Shown here one piece after another: positions 61,765 through 64,000 of a stretch of 64,000 nucleotides of DNA. The notes beneath the pieces are model-generated. The model had not been told where the DNA came from. It made no database searches and worked only from the letters and a program-made list of their open reading frames with translations. The stretch's first letter is position 1, and each line of letters opens with the position of its first letter. Source of the stretch: Streptomyces vietnamensis. Lineage in GTDB: Bacteria > Actinomycetota > Actinomycetes > Streptomycetales > Streptomycetaceae. The stretch covers positions 3,267,001-3,331,000 of the forward strand of contig NZ_CP010407.1 in assembly GCF_000830005.1 (NCBI RefSeq), given 5' to 3'. Position numbers and translations under genes: made by a program.

Positions 61765-62979
61765 GTGAACGACACTCCGGGCTGGACCTCGCCCGGATCC
61801 GCCCCCTCCGACGGCCAGGACGGCTCGGGGGCCCCCGGGCCCTCCTCCGCGGCCGACGCGAACGGCTCCGCCACCCAGTGGTCTAAGGACCAGCCGCCCG
61901 CCGGCCAGTGGTCCCCGCCGACCGACCGGACTCCGCCCCCCGGCCCCGGCCAGAACTGGGGAACCCCGCCCCCGAACGTCAACTGGGGCAGGCCTCCGGC
62001 CGCGAAGCCCGGAGTCGTCCCGCTGCGCCCGCTGGGCATGGGCGAGATCCTCGACGGCGCGGTGAAGACCCTCCGCACCTACTGGCGCACGGTCCTCACC
62101 ATCACGGTCACGGTCGCGGTGATCTCCCAGGTCGCCAACATCCTGGCCCAGAAGTACCTCGTCCCGGCGCCCCCCGAGCTCAACCCGGACGCCACGCCCG
62201 CCGAGGCGCTGGAACAGTCCCTCGACTCCGCCCAGGCCTCCCTGATCGGCCTGGGCCCGGCGCTGCTCGTGACGATGATGGCCTCGCTCGTGAGCGCCGC
62301 CCTGCTGACCGTCGTCATCAGCCGCGCGATCCTCGGCCGCCCGGTCTCGCTGGGCGCCGCCTGGCAGGAGGCCCGCCCCCGCCTGCTCCAGCTGCTCGGC
62401 CTGACCCTGCTGCTCGCGGCGATGACCGCCGCCATCGTGTTCGTCGGCCTGCTCCCCGGGCTCCTGATCAGCGGCGCCCCGGGCGTGGCCCTCGCCCTCC
62501 TCGGCAGCTTCGGCGCCATCGTGGCGGTCGTCTGGCTGGTGATCCGCTTCAGCCTCTCGTCGCCCGCCCTGATGCTGGAGCGCCAGGGTGTCATCCAGTC
62601 GCTGAAGCGCTCGGCGAAGCTGGTGCAGGGCTCGTGGTGGCGGATCTTCGGCATCACCGTGCTCACGCAGCTGCTGGTCTTCGTCTTCACCATGATCGTC
62701 TCGATCCCGTTCATGATCATCGGCTTCCTGGCGGACAGCGACGGCTTCACCGGCCTCCTCTCCGGCACCTCCAACACCTACGGCTGGCCGTTCCTGATCA
62801 TCACGGGCATCGGCGGCGTGATCACCAGCGCGATCACCTACCCGATCTCCGCCGGTGTGACCGTCCTCCTCTACGTGGACCAGCGCATCCGCCGCGAAGC
62901 CCTGGACCTCGAACTCGCCCGAGCCGCAGGCCTCCCCGGCTACGGCGCCACACCGGACACCGACACCGTCGGGGGCTGA
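61765..62979 (+). CDS. Multi-pass membrane protein, glycerophosphodiesterase membrane-domain-like
   Basis: A 404-residue protein. A Pro/Gly/Ser-rich cytoplasmic N-terminus of about 85 residues leads into VVPLRPLGMGEILDGAVKTLRTYWRTVL, a signature of actinobacterial proteins with the GPDPase-type membrane domain, and about six to seven helices. No phosphodiesterase catalytic domain is attached, so the name describes homology only. GTG 61765-61767 has GAGGTGG 7 bases upstream and gives the expected MNDTPGWTSPG start. It begins an operon with the DUF4129 and DUF4350 genes (4-base gap to the next). Confidence 0.84.
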   Translation: MNDTPGWTSPGSAPSDGQDGSGAPGPSSAADANGSATQWSKDQPPAGQWSPPTDRTPPPGPGQNWGTPPPNVNWGRPPAAKPGVVPLRPLGMGEILDGAVKTLRTYWRTVLTITVTVAVISQVANILAQKYLVPAPPELNPDATPAEALEQSLDSAQASLIGLGPALLVTMMASLVSAALLTVVISRAILGRPVSLGAAWQEARPRLLQLLGLTLLLAAMTAAIVFVGLLPGLLISGAPGVALALLGSFGAIVAVVWLVIRFSLSSPALMLERQGVIQSLKRSAKLVQGSWWRIFGITVLTQLLVFVFTMIVSIPFMIIGFLADSDGFTGLLSGTSNTYGWPFLIITGIGGVITSAITYPISAGVTVLLYVDQRIRREALDLELARAAGLPGYGATPDTDTVGG

Positions 62980-62983
62980 TGCG

Positions 62984-63676
62984 GTGACGGTCACGGGGGG
63001 AGCGGCCGCGGCACTGGCACGGCTGCGCGCCGACGGCGACGTACCGGTGGACATCTCCCGCGTCCCCGCCCGCGAGGCGGCGGAGCGGGAGCTGTCCGAT
63101 CCGAGGTACCACGAGAACGACCCGAACCTCCTCCAGCGCGGCCTCAACCGGTTCTGGGAGTGGCTCGACGACCTCTTCGGCGCCGCTTCGGGGGCCACCC
63201 CGGGCGGTGTCCTCGGCCTCGTCGTCATCGTCCTGGCCGTGGCCGCCCTCGCCGCCGCCCTCTGGTGGCGCCTCGGCACCCCGCACCGGGCACCCGGCAC
63301 CACCGGCGACTCCCTCTTCTCCGACGGCCCCCGCACCGCCCGGGACCACCGGACGGCCGCCGCCCGCCACGCCTCCGCCGGCCGCTGGAACGAGGCCGTC
63401 CAGGAACGGATGCGGGCCATCGTCCGCTCCCTCGAGGAGCGCACCCTCCTCGAACCCCGCCCCGGCCGCACCGCCGACGAGGCGGCCGCCGAAGCCGGCC
63501 GCTCCCTCCCCTCCCACGCGGACGACCTGCGCCTCGCGGCCCGCACCTTCGACGACGTCACGTACGGCGGCCGCACCGCCGACGAGCCCGCGTACCGCCG
63601 CGTCGAGGAACTGGACACCGCCCTGGAGCGGACCCGCCCCACCCTCGACACCACCTCCACGGGGACGCCCGCATGA
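62984..63676 (+). CDS. DUF4129 domain protein
   Basis: A 230-residue protein with one transmembrane helix (GVLGLVVIVLAVAALAAALWW, about 77-97). The outer N-terminal region contains the conserved Asp-Pro-Tyr/Trp stretch REAAERELSDPRYHENDPNLLQRGLNRFWEWLDDLF. The C-terminal DUF4129 domain, ARHASAGRWNEAVQERMRAIVRSLEERTLLEPRPGRTADE, resembles transglutaminase-associated modules. GTG 62984 lies 4 bases after the previous stop, and its own stop overlaps the next ATG. DUF4129, DUF4350, MoxR and DUF58 genes usually form one operon; the last two should lie beyond the window. Confidence 0.88.
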   Translation: MTVTGGAAAALARLRADGDVPVDISRVPAREAAERELSDPRYHENDPNLLQRGLNRFWEWLDDLFGAASGATPGGVLGLVVIVLAVAALAAALWWRLGTPHRAPGTTGDSLFSDGPRTARDHRTAAARHASAGRWNEAVQERMRAIVRSLEERTLLEPRPGRTADEAAAEAGRSLPSHADDLRLAARTFDDVTYGGRTADEPAYRRVEELDTALERTRPTLDTTSTGTPA

Positions 63677-64000
63677 GCCGCCCGGCCACCGGCACCACCT
63701 CGACCGCCCCCACCGCCCGCCAGGTGTGGACCCGCGTCCGCGGCGCCGTCCTCGTCCTCGCCCTGGTCCTGATCGGAGGCCTCGTCCTCGCGACGTTCCG
63801 GTCCACCGACGCCCACGGCGCACTCGACCCGCGCTCCGCCGACCCCCACGGCAGCCGCGCCGTCGCCGAACTCCTCAAGGACCGCGGCGTCACCGTCACC
63901 CTCGCCACCACCCTCGACGAGGCCACCGCGGCCACGGACACCGGAACCACCCTCCTGGTCACCACCCCCGACCTGCTGACGGACGCTCAGCAGTCCACCC
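63673..64000 (+). CDS. DUF4350 domain protein (partial, C-terminus outside window)
   Basis: The first 109 codons are present. A short cytoplasmic N-terminus, one helix (VRGAVLVLALVLIGGLVLATF) and the start of the DUF4350 domain: ALDPRSADPHGSRAVAELLKDRGVTVTLATTLDEATAA, TTLLVTTPDLLTDAQ. The domain has an ABC-type glutamine-amidotransferase-like fold in related proteins; the role is unknown, with a suggested link to MoxR ATPase complexes at the membrane. ATG 63673 overlaps the DUF4129 stop as ATGA. Confidence 0.87.
   Translation, partial: MSRPATGTTSTAPTARQVWTRVRGAVLVLALVLIGGLVLATFRSTDAHGALDPRSADPHGSRAVAELLKDRGVTVTLATTLDEATAATDTGTTLLVTTPDLLTDAQQST

Overview
The window is chromosomal core DNA from a Streptomyces (or very close actinomycete). 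The evidence is very high GC with strong third-position GC bias, GTG and TTG starts beside GGAGG-type ribosome binding sites, and gene neighbourhoods characteristic of the genus: nnaR-narK, ftsEX-ctp-smpB-ssrA, pkaA-pkaB-prfB, secA, and mtrAB-lpqB-comF-hpf. No tRNA, rRNA, insertion sequence, prophage, CRISPR array or biosynthetic cluster was seen.

Layout. 1-2 kb: the end of a molybdenum-hydroxylase operon (2Fe-2S and FAD subunits). 2-4 kb: a cytoplasmic GH20 hexosaminidase with a readable control region (DasR-like site, promoter, two further operators). 4-9 kb: DUF3039, YqgE, MurA, HU and malic enzyme. About 9 kb: a predicted structured small RNA or attenuator behind a SigR-type promoter. 9-14 kb: HelD-like ATPase, NnaR and NarK (nitrate control and uptake). 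14-17 kb: LysR regulator, divergent MFS permease, tmRNA. 17-21 kb: SmpB, S41 protease, FtsX, FtsE, a small zinc-ribbon membrane protein. 21-22 kb: a repeat-rich LAETG surface protein. 22-27 kb: RF2, PkaB, PkaA. 27-31 kb: a giant FHA/FtsK-like protein with an expanded internal repeat. 31-35 kb: a sugar ABC importer without its own ATPase, one permease carrying an inserted extracellular domain. 35-41 kb: TetR regulator, TagGH-type polymer exporter, GT87-like membrane glycosyltransferase, a third Ser/Thr kinase. 41-46 kb: giant NAD-glutamate dehydrogenase. 46-49 kb: DJ-1/PfpI, HAD, DUF6912 and Rv3235-family genes. 49-54 kb: SecA, a GNAT, a YcaQ-like protein with a 42-bp tandem duplication across its stop codon. 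54-61 kb: NarL-type regulator, HPF, ComF, LpqB, MtrB, MtrA. 61-64 kb: a membrane-protein operon (DUF4129, DUF4350) that runs off the end.

How the genes work together. Cell envelope and division functions dominate (MurA, FtsEX, SecA, MtrAB-LpqB, TagGH, sortase substrate), with nitrogen (NarK, NnaR, GDH) and translation quality control or hibernation (tmRNA, SmpB, RF2, HPF). Three Ser/Thr kinases and a large FHA protein within 16 kb suggest local phospho-signalling. The most interesting observations are the SigR-type small RNA or attenuator upstream of malic enzyme, the layered operators before the GH20 gene, the about 330-residue repeat inside the FHA/FtsK-like ATPase with a Lys-to-Arg Walker A, the extracellular insert in the sugar permease, and a kinase whose only good Shine-Dalgarno sits before an ATC codon.
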